Positions 27,395 to 36,817 are shown, counted from the stretch's first letter. The stretch is 64,000 bases of DNA from Klebsiella pneumoniae (GCA_945869725.1 CAMBPO010000004.1:1-64000); one strand, 5' to 3'. Program-made: numbers and translations. Notes: generated by a model from the sequence alone, not told the origin.

Positions 27395-28307
27395 GGCGTT
27401 GTTGTCCGGGCTCGGCGTCATGCGTGGCCAGCGATGGTGTTGATGTCTGGATTGTCATGGAATGTCTGCTGTAGTCATTATTCAGAAACACATCGGTGAG
27501 AATCGCCTGCTCTATAAAACCACGCTCACCGGATTTGGCGGGAACCCGCACAATCAGATGGATCTCGCAGGCGGCCGGCACCTGAATGGTCACTCGCGGA
27601 TCGACGGATGGCACTTCCAGACCCCGTTTTATGCCGATGCGGTTCATGTGCTTGCGCACGTCTTCCAGATACGGTGCACAGTGTCGATTGGCAGACTCCA
27701 GAAACGCCAGCTGCGCACCACGCCAGTCATCTTCGCGCTTGAACGGGATGGTGAACACATGAAACACATAATCATGCGTGAAGCTTTCGTTAATAACCGG
27801 CTCAGTAACAAACATGGCGTTGGGAATAACCATGGTTCGCCCGGTTCGCTGGTGGGTGATTTTCCCTGGCCCGACCTCCATGATGGTGGTGGCCAGCAGA
27901 TTCTGATCAATCACATCACCACGAAAATCCTTTACCTGAATCCGGTCACCCAGCTCAAAGGAATTCGAGGCTGTTTTCAGCAGGGTACCGATCACACACA
28001 GAATCAGTTCTTTGGTCGCAATCACCAGTGCCACAGCGATTGCCACAATTGACAATGCCAGCGTGCGCAGCTCCTCACCCCAGATCAACACCAGACCAAG
28101 GATCAGCAGCAGCAACAATCCATTACGGGATTGCACCAGCCATTTACGTCGCAGTTCCGTGGCCGCCACACTGCGCCTGATATATCGGCCCAACAGTGAG
28201 CGTAACGCCAGCACTGACAAAATCAGAATCACCGAACTGCTGATCAGACTGATCATGGAGTCGGACAGCACAAAATTGTTCAGCCACGTCTGTATCTGTT
28301 CAAGCAT
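27375..28307 (-). CDS. MscS-like mechanosensitive ion channel
   Basis: A 310-residue inner-membrane protein with hydrophobic helices at about residues 14-35, 58-75 and 80-110, followed by the MscS beta domain. The segment SFELGDRIQVKDFRGDVIDQ is the diagnostic start of that domain, and TMVIPNAMFV follows. Such channels open when membrane tension rises on osmotic down-shock. The pore helix lacks the obvious Gly/Ala repeat of E. coli MscS, so it belongs to a divergent branch. ATG 28307 has AGGA upstream; a TTG at 28328 is an alternative. Confidence 0.85.
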   Translation of the reverse strand: MLEQIQTWLNNFVLSDSMISLISSSVILILSVLALRSLLGRYIRRSVAATELRRKWLVQSRNGLLLLLILGLVLIWGEELRTLALSIVAIAVALVIATKELILCVIGTLLKTASNSFELGDRIQVKDFRGDVIDQNLLATTIMEVGPGKITHQRTGRTMVIPNAMFVTEPVINESFTHDYVFHVFTIPFKREDDWRGAQLAFLESANRHCAPYLEDVRKHMNRIGIKRGLEVPSVDPRVTIQVPAACEIHLIVRVPAKSGERGFIEQAILTDVFLNNDYSRHSMTIQTSTPSLATHDAEPGQQRHDRLPE

Positions 28308-28350
28308 TTTTCTTATTTCCTGAGGCAACGCCTGTTTCCTGGGCCAACAC

Positions 28351-29046
28351 CTATTCCCGAGCCAACGCCAGCCTCACCGCCTGCTGCGCGTGGATGGCCG
28401 TCGTATCAAAAAGGGCAACCGGGGTATCTGACTGCTGAACCAGCAGGGCAATCTCGGTGCAACCCAGAATAACCGCCTCAGCACCCTGCAGTTGAAGCCG
28501 GTGAATGATATCAAGATACCGAGCCCGCGAGTCTGCCTTGATTACACCAAGGCACAGCTCCTCGTAAATCACCCGGTTTACACGATCGCGATCGGCCTGG
28601 TCGGGCACAACAACTGCAATTCCGCGGGCAATCAAGCGATCTTTGTAAAATGCCTGCTCCATGGTAAAGCGTGTGCCCAGCAAACCGACCTGCTTTACAC
28701 CCTGAGCAATCAGTTCATCCGCGGTTGCGTCTGCAATATGCAAAATCGGCATGCTGATTCCGGCCGCAATAGCCGGTACCACTTTGTGCATGGTGTTGGT
28801 ACAGATCACCAGAAAGTCCGCGCCGGCACGCTCGACTGCACTTGCTGCAGCCGCCAACAGTTGCCCGGCCTTATCCCAGTCACCCCGCACCTGCAAGGCT
28901 TCGATTTCTGCAAAATCAACGCTGTACAACACTATTTTTGCCGAGTGCAGCCCGCCGAGCTGCTCGCGCACCGCCTCATTGATTGCCCGGTAATAACTCT
29001 GCGTCGACTCCCAGCTCATGCCTCCTAACAGGCCAATGGTCTTCAT
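28351..29046 (-). CDS. Aspartate/glutamate racemase family protein
   Basis: A 231-residue cofactor-independent racemase. The two catalytic cysteines are in VICTNTMHK (first half) and LGCTEIALL (second half), and GLLGGMSWESTQSYY is the conserved start. It resembles E. coli YgeA-type and archaeal aspartate racemases more than MurI. It would interconvert L- and D-forms of an amino acid in the cytoplasm. A 4-nt overlap joins it to the MaoC-like gene upstream. Confidence 0.88.
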   Translation of the reverse strand: MKTIGLLGGMSWESTQSYYRAINEAVREQLGGLHSAKIVLYSVDFAEIEALQVRGDWDKAGQLLAAAASAVERAGADFLVICTNTMHKVVPAIAAGISMPILHIADATADELIAQGVKQVGLLGTRFTMEQAFYKDRLIARGIAVVVPDQADRDRVNRVIYEELCLGVIKADSRARYLDIIHRLQLQGAEAVILGCTEIALLVQQSDTPVALFDTTAIHAQQAVRLALARE

Positions 29047-29885
29047 GAGTGACTGCCCGGCAGCCGGAGCCGGTAAATCGCCCGCTGCGTAATTGAGCAG
29101 ACAGCCGTGTGGTTGTCCGCTCTGAACAGGTTAAATTCGCAATCCGCGAACTCGTGTCCCTTTTTTTCGAATAATTGAGTAATTTTCATTTCACTGATCA
29201 ACTCGGTACCCAAGGCAAGCGGCTGGTAGTTTTGTGACCAGGTTTCCATGTGAATCCACGGATTGATATGCGCGATCGCCGCAAAATGCCGGTTTGCACA
29301 GCCCAATAAAAACGCCATATTGGCAAAGCCTCCAGTGCCCGCGGCAGCATCGGTTCTGAGCAGCGCAGGCATGTGTTGCTGCTGCCGCAGATAACCTGCC
29401 ATTTCATGATCCGCTGACCACAGGTATCTGACCGCTGCGCAGCCTTCAGTGCGCAGCGCCTCCATCAAAGCGCGACTGACCTCGGGAGCTTTAAAATCTG
29501 CCCTGATCAGCGTATCACCGCGCATCTGCGGCGCCTCAGGCAGACGATCCGGCAGGCCCACCTCCGCCACTGCGCACAGTCGCCCGTCACTGAGCAATTC
29601 AGCTGTGTACGCATCAGCCTGAGGGGTGACATGAACATCAAAGCTCATCTGATCATACAGGGGAGACTTGATTGACACATGTGCACTGCCGCGCTCCAGC
29701 CACAGCAGGCCCCATGCCTGCACCGCAGGATGTAACAGATAACTCGACACCGTGACCCCCGGCACCAGTGCCCCCGTAAACCCGTACGCCTTGGCAAGTG
29801 CATCGGAATGAATGCGATTGTCTGAATCGGGTATTTGATTAAATGCTTCGCCAGACCAGCTGACGGGAGGTTCACTTCGGGGCAT
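29043..29885 (-). CDS. MaoC-like hotdog-fold protein, non-canonical
   Basis: A 280-residue protein whose start (DSDNRIHSDALAKAYGFTGALVPGVTVS) resembles the MaoC/(R)-hydratase motif D-x-N-P-[LIV]-H followed by a G-[FY]-x-x-P-G loop. Here the histidine is His26, but the position five residues before it, where hydratases have the catalytic Asp, is Ser21; acids are at 20 and 22. The length would fit two hotdog domains. It may bind acyl-CoA without dehydrating it. ATG 29885 is preferred to a TTG at 29900. It is the second gene of the directon. Confidence 0.6.
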   Translation of the reverse strand: MPRSEPPVSWSGEAFNQIPDSDNRIHSDALAKAYGFTGALVPGVTVSSYLLHPAVQAWGLLWLERGSAHVSIKSPLYDQMSFDVHVTPQADAYTAELLSDGRLCAVAEVGLPDRLPEAPQMRGDTLIRADFKAPEVSRALMEALRTEGCAAVRYLWSADHEMAGYLRQQQHMPALLRTDAAAGTGGFANMAFLLGCANRHFAAIAHINPWIHMETWSQNYQPLALGTELISEMKITQLFEKKGHEFADCEFNLFRADNHTAVCSITQRAIYRLRLPGSHS

Positions 29886-29912
29886 AAGGTCAATTTCCAA
29901 AAGGGGTGGTTG

Positions 29913-30392
29913 TCAGGGATTGCCTGTATTTTTCACGTACGCCGCCTGCGCGGTGACATAGCGGACAAAACCAGGATCCTCGCCTTTGAGCAGGCGCGGC
30001 AGAAATGAACAAAAGTCTTCATTCGCGCACCAGTCCTGAATATAGTCCTCCCAGGAATTCCAGCGACGCTTCTGTTTGGGAGTCATTTTCTCTTCATACA
30101 GCAGCAGGTAAGCCCGCTCAAACAGTGACATCAACATACTGAAAATAATCAGTTGGCGCTCAATCTGTTCATCGCTGAGCGAGGGCGTTGCGTCCTTGGA
30201 GAACAGCCGCAGATCCGGATTCTCCAGAGCAACCTTCAGGAAATCCTGATAGTTATCAGATAACAGTTGATAAACCTCTTCTTCTTCGTTCTCACGTTCT
30301 TTTTGCTGTTCAAACAAAAATACCGCGATGGCCAGTGGCAAACCAATCACTGTGACCACATAACTCATCATTTCCCAGATTTCGATACTCAT
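29913..30392 (-). CDS. Membrane-anchored protein of unknown function (159 aa)
   Basis: One N-terminal hydrophobic helix (about residues 8-27) is followed by an acidic, probably coiled-coil stretch (QQKERENEEEEVYQLL) and a cytoplasmic-looking helical domain rich in aromatic residues (WNSWEDYIQDWC, ERAYLLLYEE). I recognise no family. It is the first gene of the nine-gene minus-strand run and is divergent from the aldolase-family gene. Confidence 0.7.
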   Translation of the reverse strand: MSIEIWEMMSYVVTVIGLPLAIAVFLFEQQKERENEEEEVYQLLSDNYQDFLKVALENPDLRLFSKDATPSLSDEQIERQLIIFSMLMSLFERAYLLLYEEKMTPKQKRRWNSWEDYIQDWCANEDFCSFLPRLLKGEDPGFVRYVTAQAAYVKNTGNP

Positions 30393-30517
30393 TACCCGCT
30401 ACTCTGGCGCGACTCTGTTTGGCAATATACAAACATGCCCAACGCTCCACAAGTTGAAACAAGTGGCGGGGCAGGTAACAATGACGCCTTATCACCACGA
30501 ACGCTACCGGAGCCAAC

Positions 30518-31285
30518 ATGACTGCCAAAATCCAGATGCACGCAGATGCCCGTCCTGACCATATCGACCCTGAAGAGTGGCAAATTCGCATCGATCTGGC
30601 GGCAGCCTACCGACTGGTGGCTCACTTTGGCTGGGATGACTTGATTTTTACGCATCTGTCCGCACGATTGCCAGGGGCTGATCATCGTTTTCTGATAAAC
30701 CCCTATGGCATGATGTTCCATGAAATCACGGCGTCGTCTCTGGTGAAAGTCGATCAGGCCGGTAATATCGTGGCCGACAACGGCTATCGCATCAATCCGG
30801 CCGGATTCACTATCCACAGCGCCATTCATATGGCCAAGGAAGACGCCGGCAGTGTCATGCATCTACATAATCATGCCGGCACCGCCGTCTCTGCACAAAA
30901 AGATGGACTGCTGCCCATCACCCAGACCGCCATGCTTGTCTATCCGCGCATCGCCTATCATGAATACGAAGGGGTGGCACTTGATCTGGACGAGCGCGAG
31001 CGTATTGTGAAAGATCTGGGCGACAAGGATGTGATGATCCTGCGCAATCACGGCACGCTGACCTTGGGCACGACGGTGGCCGAAGCCTTTACGCTGATGT
31101 ACTTCCTGGAAAACGCCTGTGAAAAGCAGATCAAAGCGCAGGCCGGTGGAGCCTTGCACTTCCCTTCCGCACAGGCGCTTGAAACCACTCGCCAGCAATC
31201 GGGCATGTTGCCAAAAGTGGCGCCGCTGGTGTGGCCGGGACTGATACGGATGCTGGATGCCAAAGACTCAAGCTACCGGACCTGA
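30518..31285 (+). CDS. Class II aldolase/adducin family protein
   Basis: A 255-residue protein of the class II aldolase/adducin fold. The zinc-binding histidines are in MHLHNHAGT and LRNHGTLTLG, and FTHLSARLPG is the conserved early motif. Bacterial members include fuculose-phosphate aldolase and ribulose-5-phosphate epimerase, but the length and the DPEEWQIRIDLAAAYR start point to the adducin-like branch of unclear function. GGAG lies 6 nt before the ATG. It is convergent with the TPR lipoprotein gene, only 16 nt apart. Confidence 0.85.
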   Translation: MTAKIQMHADARPDHIDPEEWQIRIDLAAAYRLVAHFGWDDLIFTHLSARLPGADHRFLINPYGMMFHEITASSLVKVDQAGNIVADNGYRINPAGFTIHSAIHMAKEDAGSVMHLHNHAGTAVSAQKDGLLPITQTAMLVYPRIAYHEYEGVALDLDERERIVKDLGDKDVMILRNHGTLTLGTTVAEAFTLMYFLENACEKQIKAQAGGALHFPSAQALETTRQQSGMLPKVAPLVWPGLIRMLDAKDSSYRT

Positions 31286-31301
31286 GCCACACAAGGCCGG
31301 G

Positions 31302-32303
31302 TCAGCGCATGCGCGCCAGCTCGGCCTCGGCAGCGATATATCCAAACGCGGACCACGAGCGGCCGACCAGAACCCTTTCAAATATCTGCTGGGCCATCTG
31401 TGTATCGCCATTGACCAGATACCAGTTACCCACACCGTATCCTTGCGTGGCGATACTCAGATCATCGGCAGTGGTGGCATTAAGCAATCTATCGGGGGAC
31501 TCCAGTCCCTTGTACATCAGCATCCGCCGCAGGTAGGAGTCGTTTTCAATAATGTCCATCTCCGGGTTAATCATGTCCAGCAGGGCAGTGGCTTCTTCTG
31601 TTCGGCCCAGTCGCATCAGTGACATCCAGTACCAGTCTGCGGTGGCGACAATCGAATCATCATTATCGGAGACCTGCAGGCACTCTTCATAGGCGCGCAG
31701 TGCACTTTCAAAGTCGCCTTTTAAGTAATACGCCAGCCCCAGGTGGTACCAGACGTTGAACTGCAAGGTGCTGCGGGGGATATTCTGAGGATTTGGCGCA
31801 CCGTCAGGCTCGACCTCATCTGGCTGGCCAGCAAACAGTGCGGCCGCGTTTTCAAAATCCGCGATCGCTGCATCAAAGTTGCGGACTGTCACGTAACGGT
31901 GACCACGATGCCGGTAAAAGCGGGCATCTTCGGGAAATTTTTCAATCCCTTGCGCAAAGGTGTTGATGGCATCCTGGTACTGCCAAAGGTAGGCCTGTCG
32001 TCTACCCACCCATATCAGTGCGTCGGCGCTGTCCGGGTTGGCGGCCCATTGTGCCTGCGCCTCGGCCAGGTCGGCCTCGAGCTGCCCACGGTTCGGGAAA
32101 TCCATCTGACGTATCAACGAGGTGCCCAGTAACGAGCGCGCCTCCACAATCTCCGCCGCTGCTGGCTGTTGCGGTGCTGTGACGTCAGCAGGCGCCTGTT
32201 GTGCAGGCACACTGTCAGTGTCAGGCCCGGAAGTACCCTGTTCGCTGCCACCACACGCAATGAGGGTGCTAGCAAACAGAATCAGTGGAATAAATCGCCT
32301 CAT
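31302..32303 (-). CDS. TPR-repeat lipoprotein
   Basis: A 333-residue protein with a lipobox (STLIAC) and a low-complexity Gln/Pro/Ala linker up to about residue 50. At least four TPR-like helical pairs follow (for example DALIWVGRRQAYLWQYQDA, FNVWYHLGLAYYLKGDFE). TPR arrays bind other proteins. The ATG at 32303 has an AAGGAGA site at good spacing; a longer upstream frame carries no family sequence. It follows the redoxin gene on the same strand; a partner is not evident. Confidence 0.85.
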   Translation of the reverse strand: MRRFIPLILFASTLIACGGSEQGTSGPDTDSVPAQQAPADVTAPQQPAAAEIVEARSLLGTSLIRQMDFPNRGQLEADLAEAQAQWAANPDSADALIWVGRRQAYLWQYQDAINTFAQGIEKFPEDARFYRHRGHRYVTVRNFDAAIADFENAAALFAGQPDEVEPDGAPNPQNIPRSTLQFNVWYHLGLAYYLKGDFESALRAYEECLQVSDNDDSIVATADWYWMSLMRLGRTEEATALLDMINPEMDIIENDSYLRRMLMYKGLESPDRLLNATTADDLSIATQGYGVGNWYLVNGDTQMAQQIFERVLVGRSWSAFGYIAAEAELARMR

Positions 32304-32355
32304 GATTGGGTCTCCTTTTTTGTGCAATTTTTCAACACCAACGCGCCCTCGTGCG

Positions 32356-32922
32356 TCAGAGCCCAGAGGCAGCTTCCAGTACCAGACTAAAATCGGGGCG
32401 CATCCGATAATCCTGTTCTGCAAATTTAAAGCGGATGATTCCATCGGCGCTGACCAAGAAAATGCCTGGTTCCGGAATACCATAGGCGCGCTGACCGGGT
32501 TGGTATTGCTGATTCAATATGCCCAGCGCAGACACATGTTTAACATCTTCGTCGCGCAACATCGGAAAATTCACTGAGTAGTCCTCTTCAGCGGCTTTCA
32601 GGATCTCCAGCGAGTCATAAGTCATCGTTGCAACAGAGATACCCATGGCTGCAAATTCGGGCGCCACTTCAACCATTTGCTGCAACTGCGCGATGCAGTA
32701 AGGGCACCAGTCGAACGAACGGCTGAGCACCAGCACCAAGCCTTTTTCACCGGTCAGCTCTGCCAGTGTTTTGGCGTTTCCATTTTGATCAGGTGCATCG
32801 ATGGGCACAATGACATCACCAACCTCAAAGTCAGGCGCCCATACCCAGTCCTGGGCTGATGCAACTGTGTTGCCAGTAGTCCACAACATTAACACCAACA
32901 CCAACGCAGACCCTTTTTTCAT
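32356..32922 (-). CDS. Exported thioredoxin-fold redoxin (AhpC/TSA-like)
   Basis: A 188-residue protein with a signal peptide ending near ASAQD. The thioredoxin fold has the motif SFDWCPYCIAQL, a CxxC as in resolving redoxins, and the conserved PGIFLVSADGIIRFKF strand. It could reduce peroxides or pass electrons to periplasmic disulphides. AGAGGTGA precedes the ATG. It lies 29 nt downstream of deaD, probably on the same transcript. Confidence 0.85.
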   Translation of the reverse strand: MKKGSALVLVLMLWTTGNTVASAQDWVWAPDFEVGDVIVPIDAPDQNGNAKTLAELTGEKGLVLVLSRSFDWCPYCIAQLQQMVEVAPEFAAMGISVATMTYDSLEILKAAEEDYSVNFPMLRDEDVKHVSALGILNQQYQPGQRAYGIPEPGIFLVSADGIIRFKFAEQDYRMRPDFSLVLEAASGL

Positions 32923-32951
32923 GACTCACCTCTTCGGCAGAACATCAGGCT

Positions 32952-35537
32952 TCAGGGCTTACTTTTGACAGGCGCGCGGCGCTTGCCCTTATCTTTGTCT
33001 GCGCGCACTTTTGGGCCGCCGCGTTTTTTGTCCTTTGCTGCTTTGTCAGAATCCGTTGATTTGGCGGGCCTATCTTCAAATGAGCGTGGTGCAAACGTTG
33101 GCTCGGTAAACGCCTCCCGCGGGGGACTTCTGCGTGGAGCGGCCGTTGTACTGCGCGGTTTGCGCTCGTAGGAGCCTGAGTCACGCGGACTATCTGCGCG
33201 CGCAGCATAACGTGGTCTCTCGCTGTTGCCGTCCGCGCGTGACGCTGGAGCCTGATCGGTCAAAGCCTGACGACGCGTTGTAAATCCACCATCAGAATTT
33301 GTATAACGCGGCGGGCGCGCTGATGTTGACGCCGGGCGCGCAGAAGAGGCGCGGAAGCCCTCTCTTGGCGCTCGGTCGGATGACGGGCGTGCCGGGGAAG
33401 AACGCTCTGCGGACCCACGATCTGAGCCGGTCCGGCCAGAGGATGGACGCTCCGATGAGGATCGATCGTAAGATGGACGCTCTGAGGACGACCGGTCATA
33501 AGAAGGACGATCGGACGCTGCACGGTCAGATGCTGGCCTGGCAGGGGATGGACGATCGCGTGAAAAGCGTTCCGGTGCCGGGCGCTCACTGCGTTCCCGA
33601 TCCGATGATGGCCGCGGTGCCCTCGGGCCCCGTGGCGACGTCCTCGCCTCTTCAGCCGCTTCCTGCTTGCTCATTTTTTCGATGGCCAGAGGCTGGTTAC
33701 ATACCCGGGTACGAGACAAGGTTTTGAAGACGTCTTCAGGCATGCCTTCTGGCAAATCAATCGTGGTATAGGCGTCATAGATATTGATGCGGCCGATATA
33801 GCGCCCTTCAATGCCGCCTTCGTTGGCGATCGCGCCGACAATTTCGCGGGGCGTGACACCATGCTCGTGTCCGACCTGGATGCGGAAACGCTCCATGGCG
33901 ACATCTTCACCGTCTTCAGTCTGCGTGCGCGCACGCGGTTTACGTGGCTTGTCTTCGCGATCCGCTATGGCAAATTCTTCGGCAAAAATGTCCTCTTGAG
34001 TCAACCGTGGATGTGCATCATGCATCGGCGGCTTGCTGCGTGCTGGACGCGGCGCGGGCTGCTCTTCTGCCTCTAGGGACTCTGATACCTCGCGGCGGGG
34101 CGCGCGGACCTTGGCTGTTGCCGGCATGGCAGCGGCCGGGTTAGCTGATGATGCACGGGCTGCTGCCGCCGGCGCTTTGCCATAACCGGATTCCAGCGGC
34201 ACAACATCTTTAACGGAAGGCTCCAGCGGCCTGTCCTTTTGCAACAGGAACGCCATCGCGGCGGAGGCATCTTCTATTGAGCATTCGTGTTCATGACAGA
34301 ACTCTGCAAGCAGCACCCGGAAAAACTCTTGGTTACCATTTTCCAGCGCGGCAGCGATGGTGTTCTTGAACTGCTGACTGCGGTGCTGAATCAACTCACT
34401 GCGCGTAGGCAACTCCATACGCTCGATTTTTTTGCGAGTGGTACGCTCAATTGATTGCAGCATACGCTGTTCACGCGGAGCAACAAACAGGATGGCTTTG
34501 CCACTTCGGCCGGCACGGCCTGTGCGGCCGATACGATGCACATAGGCTTCGTTGTCGTACGGAATATCGTAGTTCACTACATGGCTGATACGTTCAACAT
34601 CCAGACCGCGCGCGGCGACATCGGTGGCTACCACTATATCCAGCTGACCGTTCTTAAGTTGCTCGATCGTGCGGATACGTAACTGCTGATTCATGTCGCC
34701 GTTGAGCGCGGCGGCCGAGAACCCCCGGGCGCTGAGCTTGTCTGCCAATTCCTGCGTACTGTTTTTGGTGCGCACAAAAATTAGCATGCCATCAAATTCT
34801 TCAACTTCCAGCATTCGCGTCAGAGCATCCAGCTTGTTGGTGCCCTGCACCAGCCAGTACAACTGCTCGATATCAGCGTTAGTGCTGGTGGCGGTCTTGA
34901 TTTTGACCTCAATGGGGTTGCGCAGATATTTTTCTGCCACATGACGAATCTGGGCCGGCATGGTTGCCGAGAACAGCGCAACCTGACGATCTGATGATGT
35001 TTGTTGCAGGATCAGTTCGACGTCGTCGATAAATCCCATGCGCAACATCTCATCGGCCTCATCAAGCACCAGTGTTTTGATGGTGCTCAGATTAAGGGAG
35101 CGCCGATTCAGGTGGTCAAGCAAGCGGCCCGGAGTGCCCACAACAACATGAACGCCCCGTCGCAAGGCCTGCAGTTGGCGCCCCATTTCCTGCCCGCCGT
35201 AGACCGGCAGTACGTGGAAACCGCGGATGCCTTCCGCATAGGTCTGGAATGCCTCGGCTACCTGGATAGCGAGCTCTCGGGTAGGGCACAGCACTAGGGC
35301 TTGGGTATTGGGATTGTTGACATCAATTTTCGCCAGAATAGGCAGTGCAAAGGCCGCGGTTTTACCGGTTCCTGTTTGCGCCATACCAACGATGTCATGA
35401 CCATCAAGCAGCGCCGGAATTGTTTCCTGTTGGATGGGCGAAGGTTTTTCGTAGCCTACCTTGGACAAGGTTTCTAACAGGAAAGCGGGAAGATTGAGCT
35501 CAGCGAAACTGAGATCCGGTGTGGAAATCGTCGACAT
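32952..35537 (-). CDS. deaD: DEAD-box ATP-dependent RNA helicase DeaD/CsdA with a long low-complexity tail
   Basis: An 861-residue helicase. The Q motif region (SPIQQETI) is followed by Walker A AQTGTGKT (53-60), DEAD at 159-162, SAT (LFSATMP) and HRIGRTGRAGR. A DbpA-type RNA-binding domain covers about 548-625 (MERFRIQVGHEHGVTPREIV). The last 235 residues are Ser/Arg/Pro/Asp-rich with repeats of SERPSYDRSS. E. coli DeaD is 629 residues, so the tail is about 230 longer. It unwinds RNA in ribosome assembly and cold adaptation. ATG 35537 is preferred over an upstream in-frame ATG because it starts the helicase fold and follows the promoter. Confidence 0.95.
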   Translation of the reverse strand: MSTISTPDLSFAELNLPAFLLETLSKVGYEKPSPIQQETIPALLDGHDIVGMAQTGTGKTAAFALPILAKIDVNNPNTQALVLCPTRELAIQVAEAFQTYAEGIRGFHVLPVYGGQEMGRQLQALRRGVHVVVGTPGRLLDHLNRRSLNLSTIKTLVLDEADEMLRMGFIDDVELILQQTSSDRQVALFSATMPAQIRHVAEKYLRNPIEVKIKTATSTNADIEQLYWLVQGTNKLDALTRMLEVEEFDGMLIFVRTKNSTQELADKLSARGFSAAALNGDMNQQLRIRTIEQLKNGQLDIVVATDVAARGLDVERISHVVNYDIPYDNEAYVHRIGRTGRAGRSGKAILFVAPREQRMLQSIERTTRKKIERMELPTRSELIQHRSQQFKNTIAAALENGNQEFFRVLLAEFCHEHECSIEDASAAMAFLLQKDRPLEPSVKDVVPLESGYGKAPAAAARASSANPAAAMPATAKVRAPRREVSESLEAEEQPAPRPARSKPPMHDAHPRLTQEDIFAEEFAIADREDKPRKPRARTQTEDGEDVAMERFRIQVGHEHGVTPREIVGAIANEGGIEGRYIGRINIYDAYTTIDLPEGMPEDVFKTLSRTRVCNQPLAIEKMSKQEAAEEARTSPRGPRAPRPSSDRERSERPAPERFSRDRPSPARPASDRAASDRPSYDRSSSERPSYDRSSSERPSSGRTGSDRGSAERSSPARPSSDRAPREGFRASSARPASTSARPPRYTNSDGGFTTRRQALTDQAPASRADGNSERPRYAARADSPRDSGSYERKPRSTTAAPRRSPPREAFTEPTFAPRSFEDRPAKSTDSDKAAKDKKRGGPKVRADKDKGKRRAPVKSKP

Positions 35538-35579
35538 AATTGTGCCTGCAGGCGCGGGGAATTCATTAAAAGGGCCGCG

Positions 35580-35609
35580 ATTATACGCCAGAAGCCCCTG
35601 CGCGTACAG
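35580..35609 (-). promoter_or_regulatory. Probable sigma-70 promoter of deaD
   Basis: A perfect TATAAT (minus strand, 35585-35580) in GCGTATAATCGCGG lies about 43 nt before the ATG. A -35 box TGTACG is 17 nt upstream, with three matches to consensus. The leader would be roughly 35 nt, unlike the very long deaD/csdA leaders of enterics. Confidence 0.55.
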
Positions 35610-35662
35610 ACAGAGCAGTGTCAGCAATCCCGGCTCCGAGATTACTGACATGAGTGACAGGA

Positions 35663-36727
35663 TTAACGCTGGCTATTTACAAAATTGACAGCCCTGTCCG
35701 GGAAGTCTGTAAACACGCCGTCAACACCTGCATTCACCAGAAAGAGCTCCAGCAAATGATCAAAATCGCGTGCATACGCAGGCACCTGGCCAGTATCCGC
35801 GCGGAAGGTGTAAGGGTGTATCTGTAAACCTGCCTCATGAGCATCTGCTACCAGTGTGCTGATGATTATGTTGTTGGCCGTGGAGTCTGCGCTGATGATC
35901 ATGCCTTTTTCAGGACCGATGCCATCTGCAAATTTTGCCAGCTCCTGCATGCCACCCGGGCGTAACATCCAACCGTAGTCGTCTTCGTCATCACCCATTA
36001 ACTGTACAAGCTTCAGCTCTATCCCAAGCGCCGGTTGCACCTGCTCCTTAACGCGCTTGAGCTCATCAAACTCAAAAGTCTGCACGTAAACGTTGCTGTC
36101 TTTGCTGGTATACCCAAAACGCTTCAGTTCTGTCAGCACAGCCAAACCAATGTCTTTGCCATGTTCATGATGGAATGCCGGCGACTTGAGCTCAGGGTAG
36201 ATGCCCACATCACGACCGGTTGAGCGATTTAAACCCTGGATCAGCTCCAGCTGCTCGGCAAGTGTGTGAATCTGGAAACTACCCTGCCAGAGCGGAAAGC
36301 GCTCGGGGTAGATTTGCTGTTCCTCTCCGCTATCGCTAAGCCGGTAACCCTCGGTGACTCGCAAAGTACGCAGCTCTTCCAGGGTAAAATCGATGACGTA
36401 AAAGTGGCCGTCATCGCGTGCTCGGCCCGGAAACTTGTGCCTGACATCGGAATTACGATCCAGCGTCAGGTCATGCCAGACAATCAGCTGATCGTCCTTT
36501 GTCATGACCACGTCCTGCTCCTGAAAATCGGCGCCCATGGCATAGGCCATCGCGGCTGCCTGCAAGGTATGTTCGGGCAGATAGGCACTGGCGCCCCGAT
36601 GAGCAACAACAACCTTGGTCGGGGTAGCCCCCTGCGAATAAGCTGCCTCCAAGGGCACTACAGTTCCGAGCACCAGACCCATCAGCAATACTCCGCGCAG
36701 ATTACGCTTCAAAATATGTTTAGCCAT
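35663..36727 (-). CDS. glpQ: Periplasmic glycerophosphodiester phosphodiesterase
   Basis: A 354-residue protein with a signal peptide ending near AAYSQG. GDPD motifs are complete: HRGASAYLPEHT, ADFQEQDVVMTKD, HDLTLDR and YPELKSP. The length matches GlpQ, not the short cytosolic UgpQ. It hydrolyses glycerophosphodiesters to glycerol-3-phosphate and an alcohol, with Ca2+. AAAGGA lies before the ATG. It is separated from deaD by a promoter region and stands alone downstream of the DUF5916 gene. Confidence 0.93.
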   Translation of the reverse strand: MAKHILKRNLRGVLLMGLVLGTVVPLEAAYSQGATPTKVVVAHRGASAYLPEHTLQAAAMAYAMGADFQEQDVVMTKDDQLIVWHDLTLDRNSDVRHKFPGRARDDGHFYVIDFTLEELRTLRVTEGYRLSDSGEEQQIYPERFPLWQGSFQIHTLAEQLELIQGLNRSTGRDVGIYPELKSPAFHHEHGKDIGLAVLTELKRFGYTSKDSNVYVQTFEFDELKRVKEQVQPALGIELKLVQLMGDDEDDYGWMLRPGGMQELAKFADGIGPEKGMIISADSTANNIIISTLVADAHEAGLQIHPYTFRADTGQVPAYARDFDHLLELFLVNAGVDGVFTDFPDRAVNFVNSQR

Positions 36728-36817
36728 CAGTGCAGTCCTTTCCAGGGAATAATCGTTGTTATGTCAGCATAAGACAGTTTTTTGTCGACACTGTGACAAT
36801 AACTGACGCCTGTTTTT

